Shown here piece after piece: positions 16,915 through 25,814 of a stretch of DNA of 64,000 nucleotides. The DNA lies in NCBI RefSeq assembly GCF_026343115.1, contig NZ_JAPEMC010000001.1, forward strand, positions 2,666,001-2,730,000. The letters are read 5' to 3'. Origin of the DNA: Streptomyces sp. NBC_00102. GTDB lineage: Bacteria > Actinomycetota > Actinomycetes > Streptomycetales > Streptomycetaceae. Made by a program: the position numbers and the translations under genes. Below the pieces are notes generated by a model. It was given only the letters and a program-made list of their open reading frames with translations, was not told the DNA's origin and ran no database searches. How positions within the stretch are numbered: the first letter of the stretch is position 1; every line of letters starts with the position of its first letter.

Positions 16915-17292
16915 CGAAACGGCGACGGGGCGTTGCCGATGTGGCGCGAGAGCCGACCTTCCAGCGTCACCGCACGTCACCGCATGCGGCGACCGGGCTC
17001 ACCCCTGGCGGAACGGTTCGCTCCGGCAGCGGCGGACGGCCGGGCCGGACATCTGCGCGAAGAGGGAGGCAGGACGCCTGAGCGAATGCACGCCCACCCG
17101 CACGCCCGGCGCACTACGGAGCGCGCGGCCGGAGCGTGGGGGGCTCACCGGTCCGGACCGGTCGCGCGCTCCGCCGCGGCCGCGCGAACCCGCCGCGACC
17201 GCACGGCCGCATCGCGGCGGCGCACCGGCACCGCGCTCGCGCGACCGCGCCACAGCCGCCGTCCGACGGGAAGCACCGGACACGCGCCGGGT
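16915..17292. other. intergenic, no gene seen
   Basis: About 380 bp between the possible small frame and the end of the EF-hand gene. All six frames are open in places but none shows a ribosome-binding site or a recognisable protein. I see no RNA structure of note. Confidence 0.5.
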
Positions 17293-17838
17293 TCAGGCGT
17301 CCGGCTCGACCACGGTGACGTACGCGGCGAGGGCCGCCACGGCGTCGTCCTCCGCGATGCGCCCGTCCTGGTCGGTGTCCAGGCTCCGGGCGGCGACGCG
17401 TGCGATGTCCACGTCGGCACCGAGCACCCGCAGGGCCCGCTCCACCGCGTCGACCGGAGCCGTACCGTCGGCCGACGGCTCCCGGAGATCCGTACCGTCG
17501 GCGGCGGCGACGTCGATGGCCGCGCGCAGGAAGGGGCGGGCGATCTCCGCGAACCGCTCGGGGCTGTCCCGCAGCCGCTTCACCGCCCCGCCCACGAACT
17601 CCTCGCGGCTGACCCGCTGATCCCCGTCCACATCGGCGATCCCGGCCATGCCCTGCCAGAAGGCCTCCGCCCCGCTGTAGAGAGCCTGCCCCCGGTCGCA
17701 CCGGGCGGTCGTGCCGAACTCGGCGAGCAGCCGGGCGGCGGCGGCGTTGAAGTCGGTCCGGTCGATGTAGCCGCTGCCGTCCTGGTCGAAGGCGGCGAAG
17801 CGGTGCGCGATCTTGCGCTCGTATTCTGCGCTGTCCAT
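17293..17838 (-). CDS. EF-hand calcium-binding protein (calerythrin-like)
   Basis: 181 residues in the four-EF-hand arrangement of bacterial calerythrin-type sarcoplasmic proteins. Complete 12-residue loops begin at Asp18 (DQDGSGYIDRTD), Asp69 (DVDGDQRVSREE) and Asp154 (DTDQDGRIAEDD). The third site, near residues 108-122, is degenerate and probably does not bind. It is cytosolic and may buffer or sense Ca2+. Single gene, ATG start. Confidence 0.93.
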   Translation of the reverse strand: MDSAEYERKIAHRFAAFDQDGSGYIDRTDFNAAAARLLAEFGTTARCDRGQALYSGAEAFWQGMAGIADVDGDQRVSREEFVGGAVKRLRDSPERFAEIARPFLRAAIDVAAADGTDLREPSADGTAPVDAVERALRVLGADVDIARVAARSLDTDQDGRIAEDDAVAALAAYVTVVEPDA

Positions 17839-17942
17839 GCCGGGAGCGTACGACGCCCGAGGTCACCACGTGTCACCGCGGCAAGACAGCCATGTGACAG
17901 CGCGGTATGACAACCTCACCGCGCCGGCGGTCCGTCGGGGGC

Positions 17943-18317
17943 TCAGGCCGGCAGCGGGAGAGCCGCCTCGTCGACGGCGGCGTCCGCGTCGGGGTAGACC
18001 TCGAAGAGCCGGCGCACCCCCAGAGCGGCGAGCACCCGGTTGACGTGGGAGCCGTCCTCGGCCCCCCGGGCAGGCAGAATGAGCCGCAGCCGGCCGCCGC
18101 AGGACTTCATCAGCCGGCGCGAGGCGATCAGCACCCCGACGCCGCTGGAGTCGCAGAAGAGAACCTCCGTCAGGTCGAGGACGACCTGATGCCGCCCGGC
18201 CGCGACGGCCCCGTGCACGGAACTACGGACGACGGGTGACGTCACCAGGTCCAGTTCGCCGTTTATCCGGAGCACGGTCCAATCGCCCTGCTCGGCCTCG
18301 TCCACCTTCAGCACCAC
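17943..18317 (-). CDS. STAS-domain anti-sigma factor antagonist
   Basis: 124 residues forming one STAS domain: GDWTVLRINGELDLVTSP and the phosphoacceptor region VLFCDSSGVGVLI, with Ser as the site phosphorylated by RsbW-like kinases. It starts at GTG 18317, behind GAGAGG; the frame runs further upstream but without family similarity. Antagonists of this type release sigma factors by binding the anti-sigma kinase. The RsbW-like ATPase at 16047 is a candidate partner, by inference. Confidence 0.9.
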   Translation of the reverse strand: MVLKVDEAEQGDWTVLRINGELDLVTSPVVRSSVHGAVAAGRHQVVLDLTEVLFCDSSGVGVLIASRRLMKSCGGRLRLILPARGAEDGSHVNRVLAALGVRRLFEVYPDADAAVDEAALPLPA

Positions 18318-18713
18318 GCGACTGGACCTCTCGTTCCGGGGGCTCCCGTCGAAACCGGTGCCGTACCGGTGTCGATGCGGAGGATTCCGTTCCTCCTCGC
18401 GGCTGCCCACTCGCCCCTCCATGAAACACCGGGCCACTCTTCCGTGTGCACGCGGGTTTGCGGGAGCGCCGAAGGGCAAGAAGCCCCCTGCCGCCGCGCT
18501 CCCCCGCCACCCCGACATCTCCGGCATCCCGGGCGGCCCATCCGCCGCTCGCCCTCCCGTCACCGGGCCCCTCATATCATTCGGCGGGCCCTCGGAGAGG
18601 TAGTTGGCGCAAAGGTTCGTGTTCGGACCGGGTCGCGCACTACATTCGGGATGCACGAGGGGACATGGGGGCACGTTCCGGGACCGACCGCACGGCGCAG
18701 GGCTGGGGGTTAC
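18318..18713. other. divergent intergenic region
   Basis: 396 bp between the STAS gene and the ECF sigma gene, which point away from each other. It must hold both promoters. I see no clear -35/-10 pair, and no small gene stands out. Confidence 0.45.
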
Positions 18714-19310
18714 ATGGCGTACGGCGCACCTCCCCGCTGGGACCGCAGGATGCAGCAACGGCTGGCCCGCGGCGAGGCGGCGGCCCTCGGCGAGCTCTAC
18801 GACCGGTTCGCCGCGCTCGTCCACAGCCAGGCCAACCGGATGCTGGACGACGACGCCGCCGCGGACATCGTGACCCGCGAGGTCTTCACCCACGTCTGGG
18901 AGAACCCCGACGCCTTCGATCCCAAGCTGGGTTCCATGCGGTCCTGGGTGGCGCGGCTGGCCCACCGGCGTGCGGTGGAGCGGCTGCGCGCGGCGGAACG
19001 CGACGCGTACGAGGAGTACGCCGAGGCGGGCGAGGACCCGCCGGACACCTCCGAACTGGACGAACGGCTGCGCAGGGCGACCGCGGCGGCCCGCGCCGAC
19101 TACATCGCGGCCACCATGCCCGAGGCGCTGCGGGCCGCGCTGGAACTCGCGTACATCCAGCGCCGCGACTACCGGCAGGCCGCCGCCGACCTCGGGGTGA
19201 CCGAGATCGAGGCCCGCCGCCGGCTGCGGCTCGGACTCCAGCTGCTCGCGACGGCCAACCTCGCCCCGGTGGACGGTTTCTCGCCGCCCGGCTACGGACG
19301 TGCCCTGTGA
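18714..19310 (+). CDS. ECF-type RNA polymerase sigma factor
   Basis: 198 residues. Sigma region 2 (about 22-90: LYDRFAALVHSQANRML, FTHVWENPDAFDPKLGSMRSWVARLAHRRAVE) and region 4 (about 135-182: ALRAALELAYIQRRDYRQAAADLGVTEIEARRRL) are clear; there is no region 3. ATG 18714 lies behind GGGGG. The gene overlaps the next by 4 bp (GTGA); that protein has a zinc-binding anti-sigma motif, making a sigma/anti-sigma operon. Confidence 0.92.
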   Translation: MAYGAPPRWDRRMQQRLARGEAAALGELYDRFAALVHSQANRMLDDDAAADIVTREVFTHVWENPDAFDPKLGSMRSWVARLAHRRAVERLRAAERDAYEEYAEAGEDPPDTSELDERLRRATAAARADYIAATMPEALRAALELAYIQRRDYRQAAADLGVTEIEARRRLRLGLQLLATANLAPVDGFSPPGYGRAL

Positions 19311-20794
19311 GCAGCCACGGCGGCGGCGACGGCAAGGGCGGCGACGACGTGCGCCGTGCCCGGCGGATACCGGGCCCGCGCAGCGCCCCGGACGACCTGG
19401 CCCTCGACGCGGTACCGCGCCCGGTGCTCCCCTCGGACCTGACGGATCTCGCGGACCTCACGGACGTGGAGGACCTGCCCGGCGCGGAGGGGGCCGCGGA
19501 GACGAACTCCCCGACGGCGGAAGCGGCCGAAGCCGCTGCGGCCGGACCCGCACCGGACCCCGGCCAGGAACCAGCAGCAGAACCGGAACAGGAACAAGAA
19601 CAGCACCAGGAGTCGGTGCCGCGGCCCCGGCGCCGTTCGGAGCCGCCGCCGTTCGTGCTGCCGACCGTCCCCGTGCCGGTGGTCCCGGTGCCCGAGACCT
19701 CGCACTCCGCGCTGCGGTCCATGCTCGGCGCCTGGGCGCTGGCCGCGTGTTCGGCGGAGGAGAGCCGGGCCGTCGAGGAGCACCTCGCCCGCTGTCTGCC
19801 CTGCCGCGAGGAGGGCACCCGGCTGCGGGACGCGGTGGGGCTGCTGCACACCGACCGTTCGCTGGACCTCGACCCGAAGCTCCGCAGCCGGGTCATCGAG
19901 AGCTGCCTGGAGCGCCGTCCGGCCGGAATCCCGCTGCCGGAGTGGGCGGCGCCCTACGACGCGGAGACGGCCAGGCTCGACGCGCTGCTCCGGGACATCG
20001 GCGACGCCGAGTGGCACGCCCCGGTGCGGCTGCGGTGGTTCGAGGACGAGAAGCCCACCACCCGGAAGACGACGGTGGCCGGGGTGATCGCCCATCTGCT
20101 GGCCGTCGACGGCATCGTGGCCGAAGCGCTCGGGCTGCACAGCCCGTCGGGCGACCGGGACTTGCCGTGTACGCCGACCGCGCGCACGGAGGCGATCTGG
20201 TCGAAGTCGGCCCGCCCGGCGACCCGTTCCGTACGCACGCCGTGGCGCGAGCTGAACCACACCCTGCTGCGTACGGTCTCGTTCGCCGAGCACGCGGTGG
20301 CGGACGACTCCGTCTCGTACGGGAGCTTCTCGCTGTCGATGCGGGACTCGCTGCTGGAGCGGGCCTTCGAGTGCTGGGTGCACGGCTGGGACATCGCGCG
20401 GGCGGTGCACTACCCGTACGACCCGCCGGCCGCGGGGCACCTGAACCGGATGGTCGACCTGGCCGCCCGGCTGCTGCCCGGCGCGCTGGCGGTCCGGCGC
20501 CGGGCGGGGCTGGCCGCGCCCGCGAAGGAGCTGGTGGCGGCGGGTTCGCCGGGGCGCTCGCTCCACCTCGAAGTGGAGGGCCGGGGCGGCGGGGACTGGT
20601 ACATCCCGCTCGACTCACCGGCAGCCGTCGGGTCGGCCGACCACGCGGTGGCGCAGATCGCCCTGGACGGCGTGGAGTTCTGCGAGCTGGTGGCGGGCCA
20701 CGTGCCGCCGGTGGAGGCAGCGGTGGGGCAGGTCGGCGACCGCCAGGCCATCCAGGACGTGCTGTTCGCCGCGGCCTCGCTCAGCAGGCTGTGA
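19307..20794 (+). CDS. zinc-finger anti-sigma factor fused to maleylpyruvate isomerase-like domain
   Basis: 495 residues. A long acidic, Glu/Gln-rich disordered N-terminus (1-130) is followed by a zf-HC2 anti-sigma motif, His159-x3-Cys163-x2-Cys166 (HLARCLPC). Next comes a DinB/maleylpyruvate isomerase N-terminal-type domain (about 215-400; AGVIAHLLAVDGIVAEALGL, CWVHGWDIARAV) and a C-terminal SCP2-like part. The redox-sensitive zinc finger probably holds the sigma factor; the isomerase-like domain in this family may sense or use a low-molecular-weight thiol (inference). GTG start. Confidence 0.87.
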   Translation: MSSHGGGDGKGGDDVRRARRIPGPRSAPDDLALDAVPRPVLPSDLTDLADLTDVEDLPGAEGAAETNSPTAEAAEAAAAGPAPDPGQEPAAEPEQEQEQHQESVPRPRRRSEPPPFVLPTVPVPVVPVPETSHSALRSMLGAWALAACSAEESRAVEEHLARCLPCREEGTRLRDAVGLLHTDRSLDLDPKLRSRVIESCLERRPAGIPLPEWAAPYDAETARLDALLRDIGDAEWHAPVRLRWFEDEKPTTRKTTVAGVIAHLLAVDGIVAEALGLHSPSGDRDLPCTPTARTEAIWSKSARPATRSVRTPWRELNHTLLRTVSFAEHAVADDSVSYGSFSLSMRDSLLERAFECWVHGWDIARAVHYPYDPPAAGHLNRMVDLAARLLPGALAVRRRAGLAAPAKELVAAGSPGRSLHLEVEGRGGGDWYIPLDSPAAVGSADHAVAQIALDGVEFCELVAGHVPPVEAAVGQVGDRQAIQDVLFAAASLSRL

Positions 20795-20820
20795 CACGTG
20801 TGCGCACGTTCAACGGGCTG

Positions 20821-20854
20821 TTCAGGGCCCCGGGTCCTTCAGGGCCCCGGGTCC
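20821..20854. repeat. 17-bp perfect tandem duplication
   Basis: TTCAGGGCCCCGGGTCC occurs twice back to back, at 20821-20837 and 20838-20854, in the gap between the convergent anti-sigma and purU genes. Each copy contains GGGCCC/CCCGGG and could form part of a transcription terminator. Confidence 0.9.
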
Positions 20855-20942
20855 GCCGGAAGCCCTGACGCGGGCGGGCAGTGACGCGGGCGGGGCATCC
20901 GCCCGCGTCCGGCTGACCGGCCGGCTGACCGCCTGACCGGCC

Positions 20943-20974
20943 GGCTGCCCGGCTGCCCGGCTGCCCGGCTGCCC
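20943..20974. repeat. 8-bp tandem repeat, 4 x GGCTGCCC
   Basis: Four perfect GGCTGCCC units end one base before the purU stop codon. They are preceded by imperfect CCGGCTGACC units (about 20918-20942). A likely slippage product. Confidence 0.9.
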
Positions 20975-20975
20975 G

Positions 20976-21875
20976 TCAGGCGAAGACGACCGTGCGGCGG
21001 CCGTCGAGCAGGATGCGCCGCTCCGCGTGCCACTTCACCGCGCGGGCGAGTGCCTGGCACTCCACGTCCCGGCCGATCGCGACCAGTTGGTCCGGGGTGA
21101 CGCCGTGGCCGACGCGCTCGACCTCCTGCTCGATGATCGGGCCCTCGTCGAGGTCGGCCGTCACGTAGTGGGCGGTCGCGCCGATCAGCTTCACGCCCCG
21201 GGCGTGCGCCTGGTGGTAGGGGCGTGCGCCCTTGAAGCTCGGCAGGAACGAGTGGTGGATGTTGATGATCCGGCCGCTGAGTTCCTTGCAGAGGTCGTCG
21301 GAGAGGACCTGCATGTAGCGGGCGAGGACGATGAGTTCGACGTCCTCCGAGCGGACCAGCTCCAGCAGCTCCGCCTCGGCCTCGGCCTTGGTGTCCCGGG
21401 TGACGGGGATGTACCGGAAGGGCACGCCGTACGAGCCGACCAGTTCGGCGAAGTCCTCGTGGTTGGAGACGACGGCCGCGATCTCCACCGGCAGCGCGCC
21501 GATCCTGGACCGGAACAGCAGGTCGTTCAGGCAGTGACCGAACTTGCTGACCATCAGCACCACCCGCATCCGCTCCGACGCGAGGTGGATCTGCCACTCC
21601 ATGTGGAAGGAGTCGCCGATCGCGGCGAAGCTCGCCCGCAGCTTCTCCACCGACACCGGCGAGGACGCCGAGAAGTGGACCCGCATGAAGAACAGGCCCG
21701 TGTCATGGTCACCGAACTGCTGGCTGTCCTCGATGTTGCAGCCGGTCATGAAGAGGTAGCTCGACACGGCGTGCACGATGCCCTGTTTGTCGGGGCAGGA
21801 CAGGATGAGGACATAGCTCTCGGACTCGGCGTCCGGGGCGTCCGGGGCGGGGGAAGCGGGCTGCGGCGCGGTCAT
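20976..21875 (-). CDS. purU: formyltetrahydrofolate deformylase PurU
   Basis: 299 residues. PurU hydrolyses 10-formyl-tetrahydrofolate to formate and tetrahydrofolate, balancing one-carbon pools for purine synthesis. An N-terminal ACT domain (about 20-100; VLILSCPDKQGIVHAVSSYL) precedes the formyltransferase domain, with the catalytic NIHHSFLPSF segment and GATAHYVTADLDEGPII. ATG 21875 is preferred; the frame begins six codons earlier. The next gene upstream is 28 bp away, with both on the minus strand. Confidence 0.96.
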   Translation of the reverse strand: MTAPQPASPAPDAPDAESESYVLILSCPDKQGIVHAVSSYLFMTGCNIEDSQQFGDHDTGLFFMRVHFSASSPVSVEKLRASFAAIGDSFHMEWQIHLASERMRVVLMVSKFGHCLNDLLFRSRIGALPVEIAAVVSNHEDFAELVGSYGVPFRYIPVTRDTKAEAEAELLELVRSEDVELIVLARYMQVLSDDLCKELSGRIINIHHSFLPSFKGARPYHQAHARGVKLIGATAHYVTADLDEGPIIEQEVERVGHGVTPDQLVAIGRDVECQALARAVKWHAERRILLDGRRTVVFA

Positions 21876-21903
21876 CCCCGTAGATTGCCACACCCGCGAG
21901 CCC

Positions 21904-22350
21904 TCACGCCGATCTGGTCATGATGCGGAGAACGTCCAGCGAACGCGGCGGCACGTCCGGGTCGTCGCCGTCGTTGGCGGCGAGCAGCACATGGGCCTCG
22001 CGGGTGGTCTGGACGGCCTCCGGCCATCCCGCGTGCTCCAGGTAGGCGGAGACGGGGGCGTCCGCGCCGACCTGGTGCATGATGCGCAGCACCCGCAGCA
22101 CGGCGGCGTCGACGGCGGCGGCTTCGGCCTGGTCGCGGAAGATCGTGCCGATGTACTTCTCGGCGGACCAGTTGTCCAGCCAGGTGTCCTCGACCAGGCG
22201 GTACACGGCGTCGGTGACGTCGCCGTACCCTTCCCGGCCGGCCAGCCAGCACTCGTGGTGGAAGACGGGGTCGGAGAGCATGTGCAGCGCCGAGCGCACG
22301 TTGCTGCGCCAGCGCCACCACGGCATGTCATTGAGCGGCATGCCGTCCAT
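21904..22350 (-). CDS. conserved hypothetical protein (SCO4402-like)
   Basis: About 148 residues from ATG 22350; ATG 22341 (MPLNDMPWWRWR) is an alternative, and the frame opens at 22401. It is soluble and acidic with conserved Trp/Tyr-rich segments (DMPWWRWRSNV, FHHECWLAGREGYGDV, DTWLDNW). I recall a Streptomyces family of this kind beside purU; no function is known. It probably shares an operon with purU. Confidence 0.75.
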   Translation of the reverse strand: MDGMPLNDMPWWRWRSNVRSALHMLSDPVFHHECWLAGREGYGDVTDAVYRLVEDTWLDNWSAEKYIGTIFRDQAEAAAVDAAVLRVLRIMHQVGADAPVSAYLEHAGWPEAVQTTREAHVLLAANDGDDPDVPPRSLDVLRIMTRSA

Positions 22351-22524
22351 GGTGGTGGAGCGGCGGCCTCGACGGGAAGTGTTCTCCGAACCTTGGTGCA
22401 CGGTTGTCGATCGTACGTTCCCTGCCGCCGCACTCGTGCGGGCCCCCGGAATTCACCTCACGGTCGCTCCGCGTTGCCTTTCGCACACAGCGCCGTTACC
22501 CGTGGCCCGGCAGGCTCCGTGTCC

Positions 22525-23838
22525 ATGACCGGACGGCTGCACGCCCCCCTTTTCGGCTCCTTCGGCTCCTTCGGCTCCGCCGCCTCCCCGGGCACGCGGC
22601 GGCTCCTCGTCGGGGCCGTGGCGGCGGGGTCGCTGCTGCTGTCCGGCTGCGGGGTGCTTCCCGGGGCGTCCGGCGGCTCCGACGGCACGGTCACGGTGAT
22701 GACCTGGGCTCCGGGAGCGTCCGACGACGCCGACTCCGTGACCATGGCCGGGGTGACGGCCATCGCCACCACCTACGCGAAGTGGATCAACGGGCAGGGC
22801 GGTATCGGCGGGCACGAACTGAAGGTGCTCACCTGCGACGAGGAGGACTCGCTCGCGGGGGCCGAGAAGTGCGCGCGGGAGGCGGTCGACCGGGACGTCG
22901 CGGCGGTGGTCGGCTCCTACAGCCGGCACGGCCAGACCTTCATGGCACCGCTGGAGGCCGCGGGCATCCCGTACATCGGCGGATACGGCGCTTCCGACGA
23001 GGAGTACCAGAGCTTCGTGTCGTACCCGGTCAACGGCGGCCAGCCGGCGCTGGTGGCGGGCAACGGCAGGCAGCTGGCGGGCTCCTGCGGGAAGGTGTCC
23101 CTGGTCCGCCCGGACTCCATCGTCGGGGACAGCATGGCGTCGTTGCTCGACGCGGGCCTGGCGCTGGGCCACCGGCACGCCGCCACCGACGTGGTCGCCC
23201 CCGAGTCGGCGACCTCGTACGACTCCGAGGCCGAGAGGGCCCTCGACGCGGCGGAGGACGGCTGTGTCACGGCGGTCCTCGGCGACCGCACCGGCACCTT
23301 CTTCGACTCCTTCCGCCGACTCCCCTCGAACGACGGCGGGGTCAGGATCTCCTCGGTGCTCGGCAGCGTCAGCCAGCCCCTCATCGACAGCACCGGCGGC
23401 CGGAACAGCCCCTTCGAGGGGGCGTACGTCACCGGCTGGTACCCCGTGTCCACGGACGCCCGCTGGACCACGATGCGCGAGGCGATCCGGAAGTACGCCT
23501 TCGAGGACGACACCATCGACCCCGCGGACTCGGCCGTCCAGACCACCTGGATCGCGTACACCGTGCTGAAGGCGGCCGTCGAGGCGCTGGGCGACGGCGG
23601 GGTGAGCGCGTCGGCGGTCACCTCGGTGCTGAACCACGGGCTGAAGGTGGACACCGGCGGCCTCACCCCGGAGCTGCGCTGGCGCTACCAGGACATGCTG
23701 GGCTCGGCCGCATACCCCCGCATCGTCAACGGAAGGGTCACCTTCCAGGTGGTCCGCGGGGGCCGGCTGGTGTCGCAGAAGAAGGGGTTCATGGACGTCA
23801 CGGAAACCCTGTCCGACGCCAAGGCCCTCCACGGCTGA
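22525..23838 (+). CDS. ABC transporter substrate-binding lipoprotein
   Basis: 437 residues. A lipoprotein signal (hydrophobic stretch after TRR, lipobox LLSGC at about residue 43) is followed by a type I periplasmic-binding fold as in branched-chain amino acid receptors (AAVVGSYSRHGQTFMAPLEAAGIPYIG; ADSAVQTTWIAYTVLKAAVEALG). No permease or ATPase lies beside it, so it may serve a transporter elsewhere or act as a sensor. ATG 22525 gives the proper signal peptide. Confidence 0.85.
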   Translation: MTGRLHAPLFGSFGSFGSAASPGTRRLLVGAVAAGSLLLSGCGVLPGASGGSDGTVTVMTWAPGASDDADSVTMAGVTAIATTYAKWINGQGGIGGHELKVLTCDEEDSLAGAEKCAREAVDRDVAAVVGSYSRHGQTFMAPLEAAGIPYIGGYGASDEEYQSFVSYPVNGGQPALVAGNGRQLAGSCGKVSLVRPDSIVGDSMASLLDAGLALGHRHAATDVVAPESATSYDSEAERALDAAEDGCVTAVLGDRTGTFFDSFRRLPSNDGGVRISSVLGSVSQPLIDSTGGRNSPFEGAYVTGWYPVSTDARWTTMREAIRKYAFEDDTIDPADSAVQTTWIAYTVLKAAVEALGDGGVSASAVTSVLNHGLKVDTGGLTPELRWRYQDMLGSAAYPRIVNGRVTFQVVRGGRLVSQKKGFMDVTETLSDAKALHG

Positions 23839-23870
23839 GGGCCGGGCCCGTTCCGGCCGCACACGGCGGG

Positions 23871-23918
23871 ACGGCCGGGAGCCGCGTCCCCACGGGGGGT
23901 GAGGCGGCTCCCGGCCGT
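23871..23918. terminator. bidirectional hairpin terminator
   Basis: Perfect 15-bp inverted repeat, ACGGCCGGGAGCCGC / GCGGCTCCCGGCCGT, with an 18-base loop, between two convergent genes. No U-tract, as is common in Streptomyces. Confidence 0.8.
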
Positions 23919-23937
23919 CCGGCCATGCCCGCGGGGC

Positions 23938-25419
23938 TCAGAGCTCCGTGTAGGTGCGGGTGGTGAGCCCGTACTTCTGGGCGATGGCGTTCCACAGGCG
24001 GGACGCCTTCTTCTTGGCGGTGGTCGCCTCGCCGCTCTTCTCGCCGGCCCTGCTGGTCTCGTTGGTGCCGGCGGCGGGCTTGTTGCCCTTGCAGACCTTC
24101 TTGCCCTTCGCCTGCTTCGCCCAGGCCGCGTAGTGCTCGTCGGCCGAGGCCGAGGCCTCCCAGCCCTGGGTCAGCGCGGCGGTGAGTGCCGCGTTGTCCG
24201 GCAGCTTGTCGACCTGCACGTCCTTCAGCCGGTCGACCAGTCCGCGGCGCTGCTGGGCGGCGCCCGTGAGGTCGGCGGCGGCCTGGTCGAGGTCCTTGCA
24301 CGCCTTGATCTTCTCGACCGCGTTGATCACCGCGGTGCGGCTGCTGTTGCTGTCGGCGAGCAGCTTGTCCAGCTCCTCGGCCTGCGGCTTGGCGAGGTCC
24401 TCGGACGCCTGCCCGGAGGAGTCGGCCGCAGGTGAACTCGCGGAGGCCACCGGCTGCTTGTCGTCCTTCGGGTCGTCGCCGCCGCTCAGCAGCGCACCGG
24501 CGCCGAGCCCGATGACGGCGCAGCCGACCACCACGGCCGCGATGAGCGGGATGTGCGCGGACCTGCGGCGCGGCTCCGGCCCGGGCTCGTACGCGGCCTG
24601 AGCGCTCTCGTACGGCGCCTGCGGGCTCTGGTAGCCGGGGTTGTACCCCTGCTGCGGGGCCTGGGGCGGGAGTTGGCCGCCGCCGGGGTACCCCTGCTGC
24701 TGCCCCTGCGGCTGCGCCTGGGGGTAGCCGTACTGCTGCTGCGCGCCCGGCTGCTGGTGCGCGGGGTCGACCCGGGGCATCTGCGTGGTGGCGCCGGCCG
24801 GTTCGTCGCTGCGGAAGAGGTTGTCGAACTCCGCGGGGGGCCGCCGGTCCTCCGGTGCCCCCGGACGTATGTCGTACGGGGCGCCGGGGGTCGGCGGGAT
24901 GTACTGGGTCGCGTCGTTGTCCTGCCCGGCCGGGACCGGTGCGATGAACTGCGTGGCGTCGGAGTCCCCGCCCGGAGCCCTGCCCGGTACGGCCTCCGGC
25001 GGCAGCGGCTGCGCGTACGGCTGCGGCTGGGACGGGGGCATCGGCTGCCCCTGCGGCGGCTGCTGATAGCCGTTCGGCTGTCCGTCCTGGTACCCGCCGG
25101 ACGCCGGCAGGTACTGCGTCTGCTGGGCCTGCTGGTACGGGTCGTGCACGCCGTAGCCGCCGGACTGCGGGTAGCCGCCCTGCTGCTGGTACGGGGACGG
25201 CTGCCCCTGCGCCTGGTTGCCCGGGTGCTGCTGTGGCGCCTGGGACCCCCATGCCTGGCCGTCCCACGGGGGGCCGCCCGCCGGGGCGGACCCCTGCGAC
25301 CGGCCGTCCGCCGCTGCGGGGTTCCAGGGGGCACCACCGTCCGCGGGCAGCACGACACCTTCGTGGGCGGGCCGTACAGCAGGAAGCTGCTGATCGTCAC
25401 CCTGTCCGCTCTGCGTCAC
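23938..25419 (-). CDS. Pro/Gln/Tyr-rich single-pass membrane protein
   Basis: 493 residues. A disordered cytoplasmic part (1-285), rich in Pro, Gln, Gly and Tyr, precedes one membrane helix (about 290-311) and an extracytoplasmic helical domain with two Cys (KACKDL, KVCKGN). Four Thr-Gln sites recur in the disordered part: TQYLP (101), DATQFIAP (154), DATQYIPP (169) and ATTQMP (210), resembling Ser/Thr-kinase sites read by FHA domains (inference). No enzymatic motif is visible. It may link envelope state to kinase signalling. Confidence 0.8.
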   Translation of the reverse strand: MTQSGQGDDQQLPAVRPAHEGVVLPADGGAPWNPAAADGRSQGSAPAGGPPWDGQAWGSQAPQQHPGNQAQGQPSPYQQQGGYPQSGGYGVHDPYQQAQQTQYLPASGGYQDGQPNGYQQPPQGQPMPPSQPQPYAQPLPPEAVPGRAPGGDSDATQFIAPVPAGQDNDATQYIPPTPGAPYDIRPGAPEDRRPPAEFDNLFRSDEPAGATTQMPRVDPAHQQPGAQQQYGYPQAQPQGQQQGYPGGGQLPPQAPQQGYNPGYQSPQAPYESAQAAYEPGPEPRRRSAHIPLIAAVVVGCAVIGLGAGALLSGGDDPKDDKQPVASASSPAADSSGQASEDLAKPQAEELDKLLADSNSSRTAVINAVEKIKACKDLDQAAADLTGAAQQRRGLVDRLKDVQVDKLPDNAALTAALTQGWEASASADEHYAAWAKQAKGKKVCKGNKPAAGTNETSRAGEKSGEATTAKKKASRLWNAIAQKYGLTTRTYTEL

Positions 25420-25814
25420 CGGGACTCCTACGTGTCAGCCAACGGAATCGTCGGCTCACGCTATCGGGTGGTTGCCCGGCTTCGCCAAGCGCGTCCGCGC
25501 CCCGCACCGTCCCTTCACCACCCGTACGACTCCGCGACGCCCCGGGAGGCCGCCGGCGGACGCCGGATACCGGGCCACCGTACGCGGCAAGAACTCGCAG
25601 CTCAGAGGTGCGAGGGCGCGATGACCGCCGCGGCCCGGGGCGGACGGTGGACGCCCGGGCGCAGACCCGCACCGAGACTTCCGCCACGTCGCCGGAGCAC
25701 GCGCGCGTACCGGAGTGCGGTCGGCGCACACCTTCCCGTACGGCGCGTGCGGCGACGGCTCCCGCGCGCTGTTCCCGCCCCCGACAGACCCTCAGGGCCT
25801 GTCCCGGCCGGCTC
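25420..25814. other. intergenic region
   Basis: 395 bp between two minus-strand genes. It should hold the promoter of the Pro/Gln-rich protein. No additional gene or clear structure was seen. Confidence 0.45.

Noticed and set aside
18369..18713. N-terminal extension of the ECF sigma factor
   Set aside because: The extra ~115 codons have no sigma similarity and lie upstream of a GGGGG-led ATG at 18714 that gives the normal length.
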